Shown one piece after another: positions 1 through 9,785 of a stretch of DNA of 64,000 nt. The stretch comes from Pseudomonas denitrificans (nom. rej.) (lineage in GTDB: Bacteria > Pseudomonadota > Gammaproteobacteria > Pseudomonadales > Pseudomonadaceae). The notes under the pieces are model-generated. The model was not told the DNA's origin, made no database searches, and saw nothing but the letters and a program-made list of their open reading frames with translations. The DNA lies in assembly GCF_008807415.1 (NCBI RefSeq), contig NZ_CP043626.1, forward strand, positions 6,548,501 through 6,612,500, written 5' to 3'. Position 1 is the first letter of the stretch. Each line of letters starts with the position of its first letter. Position numbers and translations under genes: made by a program.

Positions 1-139
1 GCTGCGCTTCCGTCATCTGGTTCGCTTCTCGCAGAAGGGCGAATTCGTCCTGCCGCCGGCGCGTTACCAGCGCCTCTATGCGCCGCAGGAGCAGGCGCTG
101 GAGCAGCAGCCGGCCCTGGCGAAGATCAAGGTTCAGTAA
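1..139 (+). CDS. magD: Alpha-2-macroglobulin family protein, C-terminal fragment
   Basis: Only the last 45 codons are in the window (frame beginning at base 2, TAA at 137-139). The visible tail contains RHLVRFSQKGEF followed by VLPPARYQRLYAP, which resembles the extreme C-terminus of bacterial alpha-2-macroglobulins of the YfaS/MagD type. These are periplasmic protease traps anchored in the envelope. The next gene starts 3 bases downstream, consistent with one mag operon. The thioester and bait regions lie outside the window, so the assignment rests on this tail and on the two mag-type genes that follow. Confidence 0.7.
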   Translation, partial: LRFRHLVRFSQKGEFVLPPARYQRLYAPQEQALEQQPALAKIKVQ

Positions 140-142
140 TCG

Positions 143-1786
143 ATGCGCGCGCGTCTGGTCGGGCTGATCTTGCTGTTGCCGCTGAGTGCCCTCGCGGCGC
201 CCGGCTCGCAAGAGCAGGCGCAGCTGGCCTGGCGCACCGCGCAGGGCGACGAACTGCTGCGGCTCGGGCCGCAGCAGGTGCTCGATCGCCAGCCATTGCC
301 GGCCGACCTGCATGCCCCGCTGGGCAGCCTGTGGAAGCTGTTCGTCTACGCCTGGCTGAACGACACCGAGCAGCAGGAGCGGGCTTATCAGTGCCGCGGC
401 GAAAGCAAGGAAGAGGTGTATTGCTGCACGGCGGGGCAGAGTATCGAGCGCGACGCCGCGCTGGTGAAATCCTGCGGCCTGTACTTCCAGCCGCAGCGCC
501 TGGGCATCGATGCTGCGGTCTGGCAGCAATATTGGCAGGCCCGCCACGCGCCGGCCTGGATCGCCCAACTGGACAAGCTGGCGCCGCAGACCCAAGTACC
601 GGTCGCCGAACTGCTCGATCAACTGCAGCACCTGCCGGCCCAGGAGCAGGCGCGCAAGGTGCTGCTCGATGTCAGCCTGGCCGCCGACGAAGGCCGCGCA
701 CCTGCCGCTTTGGGTGGGCGCCTGCGGGTGAAGACCTGGAGTTGGGATGAAGGCGGTCGGCGCGAGGGCGGCTTCGCCGGTTGGCTGGTCGACGGCACGC
801 CGCTCTGGGCGCGCGGGCCGGGCACCAGCAAGACAGTGCTGGCCGGGTACGGCAACGCCATCGGTGCCGCGCTGCCGGCGCCGTGGCCCAGCGATCCGGG
901 GCGTTGCGTCGAAGTCGGGCTGTTCAGCCGCTATCCGCTGAAAGAGGTCTACGACGTGCGCAATCAGCCCGCCGCCGAAGGCCTGCTGGCGGGCCGGCAG
1001 AATGTGTTGTTCGCCAATGGCGTTCGACTCGACGTGAACAGCAGCGGCGACCTTTTCCTCGAGCGCGATGCGCAGGGGCCGCGCCTGACTGCCCGCCTGT
1101 CCCGCGAGGAGTACGTCGCCCGCGTGCTCGACCGCGAGGCTTCCGCTACGCCGCCGGAAGCGGCCAAGGCGCTGGCGGTGACCATCCGCACTTATCTCTT
1201 GCAGAACGGCGCCCCGCGCGGCGACTGCCTGAGTATCGACGACAGCAGCCAGCGCCAGCGTGTGGCGCCGCGTCCGGCCAGCGAGGCGGCGCGTGGCATA
1301 GCGGCCTGGACGGCTGATCTGGTGCTGGCTGGCGGCACCGTCACCTACCACTCGGACGAGGCGGGGCAGTCGAAGCTGTCCTGGCGCGACGCCCAGGAGC
1401 AGGCCGCCAAGGGCCTGCGCTATGACGCGATCCTCGCCCGCGCCTTCCCGCGCACCAGCCTGAGCCGCTGGAGCAACCCGACAGCCGCCTGCCAGTCGTT
1501 GCCCGAGGCCGAGCGCTGGCTGAAGGCGCAACGCCGCGACTGGCGCCCACGCCTGGAAACCGAGGCAGGCTATGAGGAACTGCAGTCCTTCGCCGTGTGC
1601 CGCCTGAGCAGTGGCCGGCCCTACGTCGACCGCGAACGCCAGCGCATCTATGTGCGCGGCCTTTACTCCCAGCAGGATCGCCTCGACCTGGCTCATGAAT
1701 ACCTGCACCTGGCCTTCCAGGCGCACCCCAATGGACAAGACGAGGGCTACGTGGAAAGCCTGGCCCGTCGCCTGATACTGGAATGA
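143..1786 (+). CDS. magE: DUF2300 secreted protein, mag operon
   Basis: A 547-residue exported protein of the DUF2300 (YfaQ-like) family, fourth partner-type gene of alpha-2-macroglobulin operons. The signal peptide covers about residues 1-19 (hydrophobic LVGLILLLPLSALA). Three blocks stand out. An N-terminal segment has GSLWKLF (S62xxK65) and SCGLYF (S110), reminiscent of the SxxK and SCN signatures of penicillin-binding proteins. A middle segment (about 284-405, with EEYVARVLDREAS) resembles SpoIID/LytB. The C-terminus has HEYLHLAFQAH at 518-528, a HExxHxxxxxH zinc-site pattern. The function is not established. The stop overlaps the next start (ATGA), so translation is probably coupled. The family call is secure; the three domain readings are inference from short motifs. 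Confidence 0.75.
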   Translation: MRARLVGLILLLPLSALAAPGSQEQAQLAWRTAQGDELLRLGPQQVLDRQPLPADLHAPLGSLWKLFVYAWLNDTEQQERAYQCRGESKEEVYCCTAGQSIERDAALVKSCGLYFQPQRLGIDAAVWQQYWQARHAPAWIAQLDKLAPQTQVPVAELLDQLQHLPAQEQARKVLLDVSLAADEGRAPAALGGRLRVKTWSWDEGGRREGGFAGWLVDGTPLWARGPGTSKTVLAGYGNAIGAALPAPWPSDPGRCVEVGLFSRYPLKEVYDVRNQPAAEGLLAGRQNVLFANGVRLDVNSSGDLFLERDAQGPRLTARLSREEYVARVLDREASATPPEAAKALAVTIRTYLLQNGAPRGDCLSIDDSSQRQRVAPRPASEAARGIAAWTADLVLAGGTVTYHSDEAGQSKLSWRDAQEQAAKGLRYDAILARAFPRTSLSRWSNPTAACQSLPEAERWLKAQRRDWRPRLETEAGYEELQSFAVCRLSSGRPYVDRERQRIYVRGLYSQQDRLDLAHEYLHLAFQAHPNGQDEGYVESLARRLILE

Positions 1787-2607
1787 TCAGCATGAAACTC
1801 GCCCACGTGCTCCGCCTGTCCCTGCTCGCCAGCCTGATCCCGCTGGGCGCGCAGGCCGCCGAATCGCCGATCAGCCTGGATACCCCGCTGGGGGGCTGGC
1901 GCTCGGGCGATGGCGACAAGGCCGACTTCCGGCAGACGGTGAACTACCCGGCGTCCTCGGTGAACTCGCGGGAAGACCAGTCCGATACCGCGCGCATCCG
2001 CGGTGAAATCCGTGGCTTGCCCAAGGACAGCAAGGACCCGGCGCGCCTGGTGGTCAACGGCGTGGCCATGCCGATGCGGGTGGAGAGCGACGGCAAGTTC
2101 GACCGGCCGTTCGCCTTCCCGGCGGGCTCCAACAGCGTCGAGGTCGTCAGCCCGGACGGCCAGCAGCGCAAGCGCGTGCAGTTCTACCATGGCGGCGGCG
2201 GTGGCGAGGTAGCGGCCAAGCTGCGGGTCATGCTGTCGTGGGACTCGGACAACACCGACCTCGATCTGCACCTGGTGACGCCCGATGGTGGGCACGTCTG
2301 GTACGGCAACCGCTCGCTGCCCAATGGCGCGGCCCAGGACGTCGACGTAACCACCGGCTACGGCCCGGAAATCATCGCCAGCCCGACCCCGCTCAAGGGC
2401 CAGTACCTGGTCTACGTGAACTACTACGGCGGTGGCTGGAGTTCGGATGAAAGCTCCGGCGACGTGAACGCGGCCAAGCCGCTGACCACGGCGCAGGTGA
2501 CCATCGTCACGGAGGAGGGGACGGTGAACGAGAAGCAGGAGTCCTTCCTGATCCCGATGCGCCAGCCGGGTGAGCTGACGCTGGTGAAACGGTTCAGTTA
2601 TCCGTAA
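1783..2607 (+). CDS. magF: DUF2135 secreted protein (YfaP-like), mag operon
   Basis: A 274-residue exported protein that closes the mag operon. Two starts are possible: ATG at 1783, which overlaps the upstream stop, and ATG at 1792 (MKLAHVL). Both keep the signal peptide, which ends near LGAQAA. The C-terminal half (about 145-260) is the DUF2135 beta-sandwich, with the characteristic acidic run SWDSDNTDLDLHLVTPDGG at 152-170, which looks like a cation-binding strand-loop. Family members accompany alpha-2-macroglobulins and DUF2300 proteins; the molecular role is unknown. A weak 5-bp hairpin (2619-2633) without a T-run follows the gene. Confidence 0.75.
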   Translation: MISMKLAHVLRLSLLASLIPLGAQAAESPISLDTPLGGWRSGDGDKADFRQTVNYPASSVNSREDQSDTARIRGEIRGLPKDSKDPARLVVNGVAMPMRVESDGKFDRPFAFPAGSNSVEVVSPDGQQRKRVQFYHGGGGGEVAAKLRVMLSWDSDNTDLDLHLVTPDGGHVWYGNRSLPNGAAQDVDVTTGYGPEIIASPTPLKGQYLVYVNYYGGGWSSDESSGDVNAAKPLTTAQVTIVTEEGTVNEKQESFLIPMRQPGELTLVKRFSYP

Positions 2608-2637
2608 TGGCGGGAACCGTCGGCCCTGCCGACTGAT

Positions 2638-2729
2638 CGCGGGCATGGCCCGCTCCTACAAATGGGCGCTGCGCTTCGGCGTTTCCCGGTTGCTGTGGTG
2701 CCAACCTGTAGTAGCGGGCCATGCCCGCG
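2638..2729. repeat. REP doublet (REPIN-like inverted pair)
   Basis: Two copies of a 23-bp palindromic unit with core GCGGGCCATGCCCGC and the TGTAGGAG-type flank lie at 2638-2660 and 2707-2729 in opposite orientation, differing by one base (TGTAGTAG versus TGTAGGAG). A third copy occurs at 54041-54063. Inverted REP pairs like this are typical of Pseudomonas intergenic regions between converging genes. Confidence 0.75.
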
Positions 2730-2756
2730 AACAGCGCCAATTGGCGCCGCTGAAAA

Positions 2757-3146
2757 TCAGGCGTTTTGATCCGCCTGCCATGCATCGATCACTTCCTGCG
2801 CCGCGCGGAAGGCGTCGATGGCCGCGGGGACGCCGGCATAGACCGCGCAATGCAGCAGCGCTTCGCGAATCTCTTCCACCGTGCAGCCGTTGTTCAGCGC
2901 GCCGCGCACGTGGCCTTTCAGCTCCTGCGGGCACTTGAGCGCGGTCAGCGCGGCCAGGGTGATCAGGCTGCGGGTCTTGCGCGGCAGGCCCTCGCGGTTC
3001 CACACGCCGCCCCAGGCGTGTTCGTTGACGAAGTCCTGCAGCGGCTGGGTGAACTCGGTGGCGTTGCCCAGCGCGCGGTCGACGAAGACGTCGCCCATCA
3101 CTTCACGGCGGACCTGCTCGCCGGCCTTGCGGTTGTCATTGCTCAT
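2757..3146 (-). CDS. Carboxymuconolactone decarboxylase family protein (PcaC-like)
   Basis: A 129-residue protein resembling 4-carboxymuconolactone decarboxylase (PcaC) along its whole length: RREVMGDVFVDRAL near the N-terminus, HAWGGVWNREGL, TLAALTALKCPQELKGHVRGA, and EEIREALLHCAVYAGVPAA. The enzyme family is a small all-helical AhpD-like fold. The start is ATG at 3146 behind a strong GAAGGAGT site (3151-3158), so the longer open frame upstream is not used. It lies 10 bases downstream of the RlpA-like gene and is probably cotranscribed with it. No other protocatechuate genes are nearby, so the PcaC reaction is not assured; it could be a different CMD-fold enzyme. Confidence 0.8.
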   Translation of the reverse strand: MSNDNRKAGEQVRREVMGDVFVDRALGNATEFTQPLQDFVNEHAWGGVWNREGLPRKTRSLITLAALTALKCPQELKGHVRGALNNGCTVEEIREALLHCAVYAGVPAAIDAFRAAQEVIDAWQADQNA

Positions 3147-3156
3147 TCTGACTCCT

Positions 3157-3540
3157 TCAGAGACCTTCCAGGCGCACCGGCGCGGTGCCGGAGCGCAGCA
3201 TGTTGAGTTGTTCGGCGGCGGCCTTGGAAACGTCGATGATCCGCCCACGGCCGAACGGCCCGCGGTCGTTGATCCGGACCACGACGCTGCGGCCGTTGTC
3301 GAGGTTGGTCACCCGTACCCGCGTGCCGAAGGGCAGGGTGCGATGCGCGGCGGTCAGGGCGTTCTGGTTGAAGCGCTCGCCGCTGGCAGTGCGCTTGCCA
3401 TGGTGCGCCTTGCCGTAATAGGACGCGGTGCCTTCGGCGCGGTAGCCGCGTCCGGAGACTTCCGAGTCGCTGTCGTATGACGTGGTGCTACAGCCGGCCA
3501 GCAGGGCCAGGCAACCGATGAGGGCCATGGGTCGCAGCAT
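3157..3540 (-). CDS. Small RlpA-like (double-psi beta-barrel) lipoprotein
   Basis: A 127-residue lipoprotein. The signal sequence ends in lipobox LLAGC, and the rest is a double-psi beta-barrel of RlpA type: [25 protein letters not shown] and INDRGPF (the His and Asp match the catalytic positions of RlpA lytic transglycosylases), then GRIIDVS. It lacks the C-terminal SPOR domain of full-length RlpA, so it is an RlpA-like protein rather than RlpA itself. The start at 3540 has GGAGG about 6 bases upstream. A role in peptidoglycan cleavage in the periplasm is likely from family but not shown. Confidence 0.8.
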   Translation of the reverse strand: MLRPMALIGCLALLAGCSTTSYDSDSEVSGRGYRAEGTASYYGKAHHGKRTASGERFNQNALTAAHRTLPFGTRVRVTNLDNGRSVVVRINDRGPFGRGRIIDVSKAAAEQLNMLRSGTAPVRLEGL

Positions 3541-3554
3541 CGAACCTCCGGACG

Positions 3555-3580
3555 AAAAAACGCCGGGCAAGCCCGGCGTC
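3555..3580 (-). terminator. Rho-independent terminator of gatCAB
   Basis: On the minus strand a perfect 8-bp GC stem (CGCCGGGC/GCCCGGCG, 3561-3578) with a 2-base loop is followed by six T residues. It sits 15 bases beyond the gatB stop. Confidence 0.85.
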
Positions 3581-3594
3581 GTTGAAGTGTGGGC

Positions 3595-5040
3595 TCAGGC
3601 TTCGAGCTTCTTCTTCAGCAGTTCGTTCACTTGTGCCGGGTTGGCCTTGCCCTTGGCGGCTTTCATGGCCTGGCCGACGAAGAAGCCGAACATCTTGCCG
3701 CGCTTGGCTTCGTCGCTGGCGCGGTACTGTTCGACCTGCTCGGCGTTGGCCGCCAGCACGTCGTCCAGCAGCTTCTCGACGGCGCCCGAGTCGGTGTTCT
3801 GCACCAGGTCCTTGGCCTTGATGATCTCGTCGGGCGAGCCTTCACCTTCGGCCATGGCTGCGAACACGGTCTTGGCCGCCTTGCCGTTGATGGTGCCGTC
3901 CTTCAGGCGCAGGATCATGCCGCCCAGGTGCTCGGCGGAAACCGGCGACTGCTCGATTTCCAGGCCGTCCTTGTTGAGCAGGCTGGAAAGCTCGCCCATT
4001 ACCCAGTTGGCCGCCAGCTTGGCGTCGGCGCAGATGGTCTGGACCTGTTCGAAGTAGTCGGCCATCTCGCGGCTGGCGGACAGCACGCTGGCGTCGTAGG
4101 CGGACAGGCCGTACTGGCTCTCGAAGCGCTCGCGCTTCTGGTCCGGCAGTTCCGGCAGTTGCGTGCGCAGTTCTTCGAGGAAGGCGCGCTCGATCACCAC
4201 CGGCAGCAGGTCCGGGCAGGGGAAGTAACGGTAGTCGTTGGCTTCTTCCTTGCTGCGCATGGAGCGCGTTTCGTCCTTGTTCGGGTCATACAGGCGGGTT
4301 TCCTGCACGACCTTGCCGCCGTCCTCGATCAGCTCGATCTGGCGCTGCACTTCGTGGTTGATCGCCTTCTCGATGAAACGGAAGGAGTTCACGTTCTTGA
4401 TCTCGGCGCGGGTGCCGAATTCGGCCTGGCCCTTGGGCCGCACCGAGACGTTGCAGTCGCAACGCAGCGAGCCTTCGGCCATGTTGCCGTCGCAGATGCC
4501 CAGGTAGCGCACCATGGCGTGGATCGCCTTGACGTAGGCCACGGCTTCCTTGGCACTGCGGATGTCCGGCTCGGAGACGATCTCCAGCAGCGGAGTGCCG
4601 GCGCGGTTCAGGTCGATGCCGCTCATGCCGTGGAAGTCTTCGTGCAGGCTCTTGCCGGCGTCCTCTTCCAGGTGCGCGCGGGTGATCCCGACACGCTTGA
4701 CGGTGCCGTCTTCCAGGGTGATGTCCAGATGGCCCTTGCCAACGATGGGGTGATCCATCTGGCTGGTCTGGTAGCCCTTGGGCAGGTCCGGGTAGAAGTA
4801 GTTCTTGCGCGCGAACACGTTGCGCTCGGCGATCTCGGCGTTGATCGCCAGGCCGAACTGACAGGCCATGCGCACGGCCTCCTGGTTCAGCACCGGCAGG
4901 GTGCCGGGCATGGCCAGGTCGACCAGGCTGGCCTGGGTGTTCGGGGCGGCGCCGAAGGTGGTGGCGCTACCGGAGAAGATCTTCGATTGGGTGGAGAGCT
5001 GTGCGTGGATTTCCAGCCCGATCACGGTTTCCCATTGCAT
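3595..5040 (-). CDS. gatB: Asp/Glu-tRNA amidotransferase subunit B
   Basis: A 481-residue subunit of the GatCAB transamidosome. It activates Glu-tRNA(Gln) and/or Asp-tRNA(Asn) with ATP and binds the tRNA, while GatA supplies ammonia. The N-terminus [15 protein letters not shown] is the family hallmark, followed by [22 protein letters not shown] and [15 protein letters not shown]. The helical and YqeY-like tail runs from about residue 300 to the end ([10 protein letters not shown]). Its start is 11 bases after the gatA stop with a GAGGA site. It is the last gene of the gatC-gatA-gatB operon and is followed by a terminator. Length and motifs are normal. Confidence 0.97.
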   Translation of the reverse strand: MQWETVIGLEIHAQLSTQSKIFSGSATTFGAAPNTQASLVDLAMPGTLPVLNQEAVRMACQFGLAINAEIAERNVFARKNYFYPDLPKGYQTSQMDHPIVGKGHLDITLEDGTVKRVGITRAHLEEDAGKSLHEDFHGMSGIDLNRAGTPLLEIVSEPDIRSAKEAVAYVKAIHAMVRYLGICDGNMAEGSLRCDCNVSVRPKGQAEFGTRAEIKNVNSFRFIEKAINHEVQRQIELIEDGGKVVQETRLYDPNKDETRSMRSKEEANDYRYFPCPDLLPVVIERAFLEELRTQLPELPDQKRERFESQYGLSAYDASVLSASREMADYFEQVQTICADAKLAANWVMGELSSLLNKDGLEIEQSPVSAEHLGGMILRLKDGTINGKAAKTVFAAMAEGEGSPDEIIKAKDLVQNTDSGAVEKLLDDVLAANAEQVEQYRASDEAKRGKMFGFFVGQAMKAAKGKANPAQVNELLKKKLEA

Positions 5041-5051
5041 GTGTGTCGTCC

Positions 5052-6506
5052 TCAGAATCCAGCCGGTGCTTGTTTGTGCCAGTCGCTGACCTGTTGGTAC
5101 TGGTGCGCGACGTTGAGCAGGCGGCCTTCCTGGAAGTACGGCGCGAGCAGCTGGACACCCACCGGTAGGCCGTCGACGAAGCCGGCCGGCATGGACAGGC
5201 CCGGAATGCCGGCGAGGTTGGCGGTGATGGTGTAGATGTCTTCCAGGTACTGGGCGACCGGGTCGTTGTTCTTCTCGCCCAGTTTCCAGGCCGGGTTCGG
5301 CGTGGTCGGGCCGAGGATCACGTCGACTTCGGCGAAGGCGCTGGTGAAATCGTTCTTGATCAGGCGACGAATTTTCTGAGCTTTCAGGTAATACGCGTCG
5401 TAGTAACCGGCGGAAAGCGCGTAGGTGCCGACCATGATGCGGTTCTTCACTTCAGCGCCGAAACCTTCGGCACGGGAGCGCTTGTACAGGTCCTGCAGGT
5501 CCTTCGGGTCTTCGCAACGGTAGCCGTAGCGAACGCCGTCGAAGCGCGAGAGGTTGGAGCTCGCTTCTGCGGGCGCGATCACATAATAGGCAGGGATCGC
5601 GTGCTGCATGTTCGGCAGGGAGATCTCCTTGACCACCGCGCCGAGCTGCTTGAGCTGCTCGACCACCTTCATCACCGCGTCGGCGATGCGGCTGTCCAGG
5701 CCGGCGCCGAAGTATTCCTTCGGCAGGCCGATGCGCAGGCCGGTCAGCGGCTTGGCCAGGGCGGCCAGGTAGTCGTCCACCGGCTGGTCGACGCAGGTGG
5801 AGTCCTTCGGATCGAAGCCGGCCATGGCGCCGAGCATCAGCGCGCAGTCCTCGGCGGTGCGGGCCAGCGGGCCGCCCTGATCGAGGCTGGAGGCGTAGGC
5901 GATCATGCCCCAGCGCGATACGCGGCCGTAGGTGGGCTTGATGCCGGTGAGGTTGGTCAGCGCGGCCGGCTGGCGGATCGAGCCGCCGGTGTCGGTGCCG
6001 GTGGCGGCCGGGATCAGGCGCGCGGCCACGGCGGCGGCGGAGCCACCGGAGGAGCCGCCCGGTACGCGGGAGGTATCCCAGGGGTTCTTCACCGGGCCGT
6101 AGTGGCTGGATTCGTTGGCCGAGCCCATGGCGAACTCATCCATGTTCAGCTTGCCCAGGCTCACGGTGCCGGCGTCGGCCAGGCGCTCGACGACGGTGGC
6201 ATCGTAGGGCGAGACGAAGGCGTCGAGAATCTTCGAGCCGCAGCTGGTGCGCACGCCCTGGGTGCAGAACAGGTCCTTGTGGGCGATCGGCGCGCCCAGC
6301 AGGGCCCCGGTCTCGCCTTTGGCGCGCCGCTCGTCGGCCGCCTTGGCCTGGGCCAGGGCGATCTCTTCGGTGACGGTGATGAAGCTGTTCAGCTGCGGGT
6401 CGAGCTGCTGGATGCGCGCGAGCAGGGCAGTGGCCAGTTCCTGGGCGGAGAATTGCTTGTCGGCGAGTCCGCGGGCGACTTCGGCGAGGGTCAATTGATG
6501 CAGCAT
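5052..6506 (-). CDS. gatA: Asp/Glu-tRNA amidotransferase subunit A (amidase)
   Basis: A 484-residue glutaminase/amidase subunit. It releases ammonia from glutamine and passes it to GatB for making Gln-tRNA(Gln)/Asn-tRNA(Asn) in the cytoplasm. The amidase-signature Ser-cisSer-Lys triad is visible: K77 in PIAHKDLF, the Gly/Ser-rich [13 protein letters not shown] with S152, and S176 in [11 protein letters not shown]. Length is typical. It lies 19 bases after gatC and 11 before gatB. The presence of the complex implies that this organism charges Gln and/or Asn tRNA at least partly by the indirect route. Confidence 0.97.
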   Translation of the reverse strand: MLHQLTLAEVARGLADKQFSAQELATALLARIQQLDPQLNSFITVTEEIALAQAKAADERRAKGETGALLGAPIAHKDLFCTQGVRTSCGSKILDAFVSPYDATVVERLADAGTVSLGKLNMDEFAMGSANESSHYGPVKNPWDTSRVPGGSSGGSAAAVAARLIPAATGTDTGGSIRQPAALTNLTGIKPTYGRVSRWGMIAYASSLDQGGPLARTAEDCALMLGAMAGFDPKDSTCVDQPVDDYLAALAKPLTGLRIGLPKEYFGAGLDSRIADAVMKVVEQLKQLGAVVKEISLPNMQHAIPAYYVIAPAEASSNLSRFDGVRYGYRCEDPKDLQDLYKRSRAEGFGAEVKNRIMVGTYALSAGYYDAYYLKAQKIRRLIKNDFTSAFAEVDVILGPTTPNPAWKLGEKNNDPVAQYLEDIYTITANLAGIPGLSMPAGFVDGLPVGVQLLAPYFQEGRLLNVAHQYQQVSDWHKQAPAGF

Positions 6507-6525
6507 ATGTCCGTGTCCTTAGCGC

Positions 6526-6813
6526 TTACTCGATGACTTTCGGGACGAGGTAAAGGCCGTCTTCCACGGCCGGCGCGATGGCCTGGTAGGCTTCGCGGCG
6601 GTTCTCCTCGGTGACGGCGTCGGCGCGCAGGCGCTGCGTGGCTTCCAGCGGGTGGGCCAGGGGCTCCACGCCGTCGGTGTCGACCGCCTGCATGGCGTCG
6701 ATCAGGCCGAGGATGTTGTTGAGGGTATCGGTGGTGCGCGAAATGTCGGCTTCCTCCAGGCCCAGGCGGGCGAGGTGGGCGATCTTTTCCACGTCGGAGC
6801 GTTCAAGCGCCAT
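6526..6813 (-). CDS. gatC: Asp/Glu-tRNA amidotransferase subunit C
   Basis: A 95-residue protein that wraps around and stabilises GatA-GatB. The sequence [21 protein letters not shown] and the closing motif [13 protein letters not shown] match GatC. The start ATG at 6813 has GGAG 9-12 bases upstream. It is first in the gatCAB operon, and the 238-bp gap to mreB holds the divergent promoters. No separate terminator is seen between gatC and gatA. Confidence 0.95.
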   Translation of the reverse strand: MALERSDVEKIAHLARLGLEEADISRTTDTLNNILGLIDAMQAVDTDGVEPLAHPLEATQRLRADAVTEENRREAYQAIAPAVEDGLYLVPKVIE

Positions 6814-6962
6814 CGGGGTCTCCAGCTAGAGCGGCCCGGTTCGAACTGGACCTGGCCGGAAGGAATTGAGGGGCAGGGAACAGAACCCGCGGCAGACGGT
6901 CGAAGGCCGCTGGGACGGGCCGGCAGGCCCGAAAAACGAGGAATCTAGCATAAATTGCCGCC

Positions 6963-8089
<1,127 letters not shown>

Positions 8090-8166
8090 GTTGGACGTGG
8101 AGGTTGGTTGACGTTTCGCCCGCGCTGGTGAAACTTCAACCGACCTTGCACAGCTAGGAGCCGGTC

Positions 8167-9237
8167 ATCAAACCGATATTCTCCAAAGGGCCCTCGCTGG
8201 GCGCGCGCCTTCTGGTGCTCGCTGTCCTGTCGGTCGCCTTGATGGTGGTCGATGCCCGCTTCGATTATCTGAAACCGGTACGCAGCCAGATGGGCCTCGT
8301 GCTGAGTCCTTTCTATGGCATCGCCGATTTCCCCGTTCGTGCTTGGGAAGGCGTGCGCGACCAGTTCACCAGCCGCAGCGAGCTGCTGGCCGAGAACGAG
8401 CGCCTGAAGGCCGAACAGTTGCTGATGCAGCGCCGCCTGCAGAAGCTGGCCACCCTCACCGAACAGAACGTGCGCCTGCGCGAGTTGCTCAACTCCTCCG
8501 CCCTGGTCGATGACAAGGTGCTGGTGGGCGAGCTGATCGGTGTCGACCCGAACCCCTTCACCCAGCGCATCCTGATCGACAAGGGCGAGAAGGACGGCGT
8601 GTTCCAGGGCCAGCCCGTGCTCGACGCCAGCGGCCTGATGGGCCAGGTGGTCGAGGTCATGCCTTACACCGCGCGCGTGCTGCTGCTGACCGATACCACC
8701 CACAGCATTCCGGTGCAGGTGAACCGCAATGGCCTGCGCGCCATCGCCGTGGGCACCGGCAACCCGGAGCGCCTGGAACTGCGCTACGTCGCCGATACCG
8801 CCGATATCAAGGAAGGCGACCTGCTGGTCAGCTCCGGCCTTGGCCAGCGTTTCCCGGCCGGCTATCCGGTGGCGGTGGTGAAGGAAGTGCTGCACGACAC
8901 GGGCGGGCCTTTCGCCACTATCCGTGCCGTGCCGACCGCCAAGATGAACCGCAGCCGCTACGTGCTGCTGGTGTTCAGCGACAGCCGTACCCCCGAACAG
9001 CGCGCCACCGATGCCGCCGAAGCCCAGGCCGAGGCCGATCGCAAGGCCGCCGAGTCCGGCACGCCGGTACAGCCTGCACCAGGTGCTCCGGCAGCCCAGC
9101 CGCATGACGGCGCACAGCCTGCTGCTCCAACTGCTCCTGCTGCGCAGCCTGCCCATCCGGCCGGCACCAATGGCGCAGCCCCTGCTGCGCCGGTCGGTAC
9201 GCCGGCATCGCACCCGGATGCAAGGACCCGTCACTGA
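8167..9237 (+). CDS. mreC: Rod shape-determining protein MreC, non-standard start
   Basis: A periplasmic, inner-membrane-anchored elongasome scaffold that activates PBP2-RodA. The chain has one N-terminal membrane segment (LLVLAVLSVALMVV), a coiled coil (ELLAENERLKAEQLLMQ) and the MreC beta domains (LIGVDPNPFTQRI, LTDTTHSIPVQV). It ends in a Pro/Ala-rich tail of about 60 residues. The conserved Pseudomonas N-terminus IKPIFSKGPSLGARL precedes the first ordinary start (GTG 8215) and is closed upstream by TAG at 8155. The only good ribosome site, AGGAG at 8156-8160, points to ATC at 8167 (6-base spacing) or GTC at 8164. I therefore place the start at ATC, giving 356 residues; the conservative alternative is GTG 8215. 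The stop overlaps mreD by one base. Confidence 0.9.
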   Translation: MKPIFSKGPSLGARLLVLAVLSVALMVVDARFDYLKPVRSQMGLVLSPFYGIADFPVRAWEGVRDQFTSRSELLAENERLKAEQLLMQRRLQKLATLTEQNVRLRELLNSSALVDDKVLVGELIGVDPNPFTQRILIDKGEKDGVFQGQPVLDASGLMGQVVEVMPYTARVLLLTDTTHSIPVQVNRNGLRAIAVGTGNPERLELRYVADTADIKEGDLLVSSGLGQRFPAGYPVAVVKEVLHDTGGPFATIRAVPTAKMNRSRYVLLVFSDSRTPEQRATDAAEAQAEADRKAAESGTPVQPAPGAPAAQPHDGAQPAAPTAPAAQPAHPAGTNGAAPAAPVGTPASHPDARTRH

Positions 9238-9725
9238 TGGCGGCGCAGGGCTCGAACAACGGCTGGGCCATCTGGCTCACCCTGCTGGCGGCGTTGCTGC
9301 TGTCGGTGGCGCCGATGCCCAGCTTCATGGAGATCGGCCGCCCGCTGTGGCTGGCGATGTTCCTCACCTACTGGGTGCTCTACCTGCCGCACAAGGTCGG
9401 CATGCTGACCGCCTGGGTGTTCGGCGTCGCCGAAGACGTGCTCTACGGCAGCCTGCTGGGGCAGAACGCCCTGATCCTCAGCCTGATCATCTGCCTGGTG
9501 CTGTCGCTGCACCAGCGCCTGCGCATGTTCCCCATCTGGCAGCAATGCCTGGTGTTGCTGGTGGTCTTCGGTCTCGCCCAACTGGTCCAGCTGTGGATCA
9601 GCGCCCTGACCGGCAACCGCCCACCGACCCTGGTGTTCCTCCTGCCGGCACTGGTCAGCGCCTTGCTCTGGCCCTGGGTCTACACACTGCTGCGGGCCCT
9701 GCGGCTGCGCCTGAACATCAACTGA
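9237..9725 (+). CDS. mreD: Rod shape-determining protein MreD
   Basis: A 162-residue polytopic inner-membrane protein with about five hydrophobic segments (for example WAIWLTLLAALLLSVAP, LWLAMFLTYWVLYLP and ALILSLIICLVLSL) and the motif GVAEDVLYGSLLGQNAL. It completes the MreBCD shape complex. Its ATG overlaps the mreC stop (TGATG), so translation is probably coupled. Length is standard for the family. Confidence 0.95.
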   Translation: MAAQGSNNGWAIWLTLLAALLLSVAPMPSFMEIGRPLWLAMFLTYWVLYLPHKVGMLTAWVFGVAEDVLYGSLLGQNALILSLIICLVLSLHQRLRMFPIWQQCLVLLVVFGLAQLVQLWISALTGNRPPTLVFLLPALVSALLWPWVYTLLRALRLRLNIN

Positions 9726-9728
9726 TCG

Positions 9729-9770
9729 CCCCCTTGCGGGGGAATCGCCGGGCCCGCGCTGCGCAGGCCC
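9729..9770. repeat. Two adjacent inverted repeats between mreD and maf
   Basis: A 5-bp GC stem with loop TTGC (9729-9742) is followed by a near-perfect palindrome (GGGCC-C-GCGC-T-GCGC-A-GGCCC, 9750-9770). Neither has a T-run, so they are more likely RNA-processing or stability hairpins than terminators. Confidence 0.4.
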
Positions 9771-9785
9771 GCTTCGGAGTCCCTG

